This document shows, piece by piece, positions 5,481 to 6,932 of a DNA stretch of 6,932 nt; the first letter of the stretch is position 1; each line of letters begins with the position of its first letter. The stretch is from Azoarcus sp. (GTDB lineage Bacteria > Pseudomonadota > Gammaproteobacteria > Burkholderiales > Rhodocyclaceae), in contig JAITWP010000317.1 of the NCBI GenBank assembly GCA_031285365.1, positions 1 through 6,932 on the forward strand, written 5' to 3'. The notes under the pieces are model-generated. The model had not been told where the DNA came from. It ran no database searches and saw only the letters and a program-made list of their open reading frames with translations. The position numbers were made by a program, and so were the translations under genes.

Positions 5481-6223
5481 TTGCGTCCCCCGTCAGCAGC
5501 AACCAGAACACTGGCCACGGCGTACCCGTCCACGGAGAAGCCCATCGGGTTGGCGATGAGCACTTTTTCTCGTTTGAAGACATTGGGCGGCGCGAACTTG
5601 AACGAAATGTCCGAAGAAAACTGCTCGGCGTTGCCGACAACCTGGTTGCCGCGCCGGGTTTTGCGTTCCCAGCGAACCGTGCCGCGCTTGTCGGGGTCGT
5701 TCGGGGAGAGTTCGACCGAGAGGATTTTGACGCTGATGTCGGTGCCGCTCCCGAGCTTTTTATCAAGCGCATTGGGGCCATCGTAGATGGCTCTGTAATC
5801 GCGGGCGACTTGCTCGTCAGACATGCCGAAAACGGCCTCATAGTCGTCATCGAGCAGCGTCCAGTGATAACGTTCCCGGCGTGAGACATAGGCCGCCAGC
5901 ATGTTTTTGGCGACCAGTTCGTTGGCCTTGATGCCTGTCGGGTCGGTACGGGCCTGCATCACTTCGCCGGTGGCCTTGTCGACCTCAAAGATGACCGGGA
6001 AGAGCTTATAAAACGGGATCATCATCGCCAGCGCAACCAGGGCGATTACGGCGAGGGCGCTCATGATTCGCGCGGTTGTCCAGGCGCGGGCTTCCGAGCG
6101 TTCGAGCGCTTCGTTGCGATCAGCCTCCCAATCCAGAGCGCCTTGCGTGAGGGATGGCGTCCTGGCGGACGCGGGCGCAGACTTATCGGCGCGTGGCGCC
6201 GGGCGCGAAGGCTTCTTGAACAT
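5477..6223 (-). CDS. virB8: VirB8-family type IV secretion inner-membrane protein
   Basis: A 248-residue bitopic inner-membrane protein that links the inner-membrane complex of a type IV secretion system to its periplasmic parts. The cytoplasmic tail (1-50) is Pro/Ala/Arg-rich. One membrane segment spans about 51-70 (IMSALAVIALVALAMMIP), and the rest is the periplasmic VirB8 domain. Family marks are YVSRRERYHW (112-121), the helix containing FGMSDEQVARDYRAIY, and the NPMGF motif (225-229), matching the NPXG motif of VirB8. The length is usual for the family. The ATG at 6223 is preceded by GGAGA about nine bases upstream. It is followed by an overlapping gene (ATGA). Confidence 0.92.
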   Translation of the reverse strand: MFKKPSRPAPRADKSAPASARTPSLTQGALDWEADRNEALERSEARAWTTARIMSALAVIALVALAMMIPFYKLFPVIFEVDKATGEVMQARTDPTGIKANELVAKNMLAAYVSRRERYHWTLLDDDYEAVFGMSDEQVARDYRAIYDGPNALDKKLGSGTDISVKILSVELSPNDPDKRGTVRWERKTRRGNQVVGNAEQFSSDISFKFAPPNVFKREKVLIANPMGFSVDGYAVASVLVAADGGRK

Positions 6224-6261
6224 CGTTTTCTATCTCCACAACTGCAACTTCTCCTGATGCA

Positions 6262-6294
6262 GCAGCGGGCGGCACTCCAAATACCGCCCGTTGC
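6262..6294. repeat. Strong GC hairpin between the membrane-protein gene and virB8
   Basis: CGGGCGG (6266-6272) pairs perfectly with CCGCCCG (6284-6290) around an 11-base loop. The stem extends outward by three more pairs (GCA with TGC) past one A-C mismatch in the minus-strand RNA. It sits in the 97-base gap between the 141-residue gene and virB8. No T-run follows, so it is not a classic terminator; it may protect or process the transcript. Confidence 0.5.
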
Positions 6295-6320
6295 CGGGTG
6301 TTACGCGGACTTACGGGGTT

Positions 6321-6746
6321 TTAAGCAGACGGGTCTTTCTCTTTCATTGCCCGGCACTTGTACTGCCACCACTTGTGAGTGTTTTGCAGTTTTTCCCAGA
6401 AAGATGCAGGGCCAACCATGATGGCGAGTACATATCCGATACGCAACAAATTGACAATTAGAAAGACTGTAATCTCAATTAGAAAGACTGTAACGTCATG
6501 TATAGCTTGGCCTTGCTGTGGCACCCAAGTATCAATGGCTTCAATGGCTGCTTGAACAGGAAGGAGGACAGGCTGGAGGACAGGCTCTATCACAAAGAGA
6601 CTCAGAACGGCACAGGCCAGCGATATGAGTACGAACACGGCAAGGCGGGTTATGTCCTCCTCCTTGCCAGAGTTATGGGCGACAACAACAGAACTGGCGC
6701 TGGCGACCGCAACCAGTAGGGCAAACCAAATCCAGTTCAGAAACAT
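6321..6746 (-). CDS. Small multi-pass membrane protein of the transfer unit, unidentified
   Basis: A 141-residue protein with three likely membrane segments: about 3-23 (WIWFALLVAVASASSVVV), 33-53 (LAVFVLISLACAVLSLFVI) and 85-113 (a run of VTVFLI-type residues ending near LAIMVG). The C-terminus is short and charged. The ATG at 6746 has GGAG about eight bases upstream. It stands directly before virB8, where VirB6-like or small pilus-assembly membrane proteins often sit, but it is too short for VirB6 and I recognise no family. Three in-frame tandem duplications (6455-6493, 6532-6549, 6563-6586) fall inside it, repeating TVFLI, EAI-like and PVL-type residues. Confidence 0.7.
   Translation of the reverse strand: MFLNWIWFALLVAVASASSVVVAHNSGKEEDITRLAVFVLISLACAVLSLFVIEPVLQPVLLPVQAAIEAIDTWVPQQGQAIHDVTVFLIEITVFLIVNLLRIGYVLAIMVGPASFWEKLQNTHKWWQYKCRAMKEKDPSA
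6455..6493. repeat. Tandem duplication of an 18-base unit, 21-base period
   Basis: CAATTAGAAAGACTGTAA occurs at 6455-6472 and again at 6476-6493. The 21-base period is exactly seven codons, duplicating TVFLI in the third membrane segment of the 141-residue protein. Confidence 0.9.
6532..6549. repeat. Tandem 9-base repeat TCAATGGCT x2
   Basis: TCAATGGCT is repeated exactly, back to back, and in frame (three codons) within the 141-residue membrane protein gene. Confidence 0.85.
6563..6586. repeat. Tandem 12-base repeat GGAGGACAGGCT x2
   Basis: Two perfect adjacent copies, in frame (four codons). They encode the PVLQPVLL run just after the second membrane segment of the 141-residue protein. 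Confidence 0.9.
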
Positions 6747-6771
6747 GATTTCTCTCCAAAGAAATCGACCA

Positions 6772-6932
6772 TCAGGTCAGCACACGGACGCACAAGAAAT
6801 CTGCCGCGGTAGCGACAGACCCAACCATCACACCGAGGGAGAGAACTCGGTTGACGTGAGCTTTCACCTTAACAGGTATTTTGAAAAAGTAAATACCCCA
6901 AGCGGGAGATGAGGAACTTTCTTCGCAACACC
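6772..6932 (-). CDS. Possible C-terminal end of an upstream gene, unidentified
   Basis: On the minus strand one frame stays open from the right edge to a TGA at 6772-6774, 25 bases before the ATG of the 141-residue gene. This is the spacing expected for a preceding gene of the same operon. The peptide ends with VLSLGVMVGSVATAADFLC and a short tail. It could instead be a tiny separate gene starting at an internal GTG (near 6867). It is only about 52 codons long, no family is recognised, and the support is position and openness alone. Confidence 0.3.
   Translation of the reverse strand, partial: CCEESSSSPAWGIYFFKIPVKVKAHVNRVLSLGVMVGSVATAADFLCVRVLT
6875..6897. repeat. Inverted repeat GGTATTT-N9-AAATACC
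   Basis: GGTATTT (6875-6881) and AAATACC (6891-6897) are perfect 7-base arms around 9 AT-rich bases. It could be an operator upstream of the unit or a hairpin within an upstream gene. No T-run follows on either strand. Confidence 0.4.

Noticed and set aside
5013..5884. Long plus-strand open frames opposite virB8 and the 148-residue gene
   Set aside because: They are antisense shadows of well-supported genes in GC-rich DNA.
1..6932. CRISPR array, tRNA, rRNA or insertion sequence
   Set aside because: No regularly spaced repeats, no tRNA or rRNA-like sequence and no transposase or terminal inverted repeats with target duplication were seen.

Overview
This window is a stretch of conjugative-transfer DNA from a proteobacterium, either a plasmid or an integrative conjugative element. 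The base composition is moderately GC-rich, and the mix of relaxase, VirB8, PilP and TrbM families points to a beta- or gammaproteobacterial host, although the exact host cannot be read from the sequence. All convincing genes lie on the minus strand and form one tightly packed unit that runs from right to left.

In transcription order the layout is as follows. A possible end of an upstream gene lies at 6772-6932. A 141-residue membrane protein follows (6321-6746), then VirB8 of a type IV secretion system (5477-6223) and a 148-residue periplasmic protein with a weak VirB9-like flavour (5034-5480). Next come a PilP-family protein (4415-5020), a large fusion gene (2215-4386), the relaxase (1034-2215), a 97-residue cysteine-rich protein (955-1248) and a TrbM/KikA-family periplasmic protein (593-910). 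Several junctions are translationally coupled (ATGA between virB8 and the 148-residue gene, TGATG between the fusion gene and the relaxase). A minus-strand intrinsic terminator at 315-340 plausibly closes the unit.

The most interesting object is the fusion gene. Its N-terminal two thirds resemble phage and conjugative-element 'polyvalent' proteins: the C-terminal half of an ADP-ribosyltransferase-like domain, a MuF-C-like domain, and a zincin metallopeptidase with HEFSH. Its C-terminal third is a MobC-type relaxosome accessory protein (ribbon-helix-helix DNA binding and an NLNQVARALN tail). The relaxase follows directly. This suggests a protein that docks on oriT through its MobC part and carries effector domains that could enter the recipient with the transferred strand. 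The 5' end of the fusion gene looks damaged: the ART-like domain lacks its front half, the only start codon available is a TTG, and a one-base frame change near 4462-4466 would join it to an ATG in the pilP frame.

The left 592 bases hold no firmly supported gene. They contain two near-identical palindromes (99-116 and 174-193), the terminator, two DnaA-box-like 9-mers and nested inverted repeats, and could include a regulatory or origin region. A minus-strand open frame at 1-250 that runs off the window is possible but weak.
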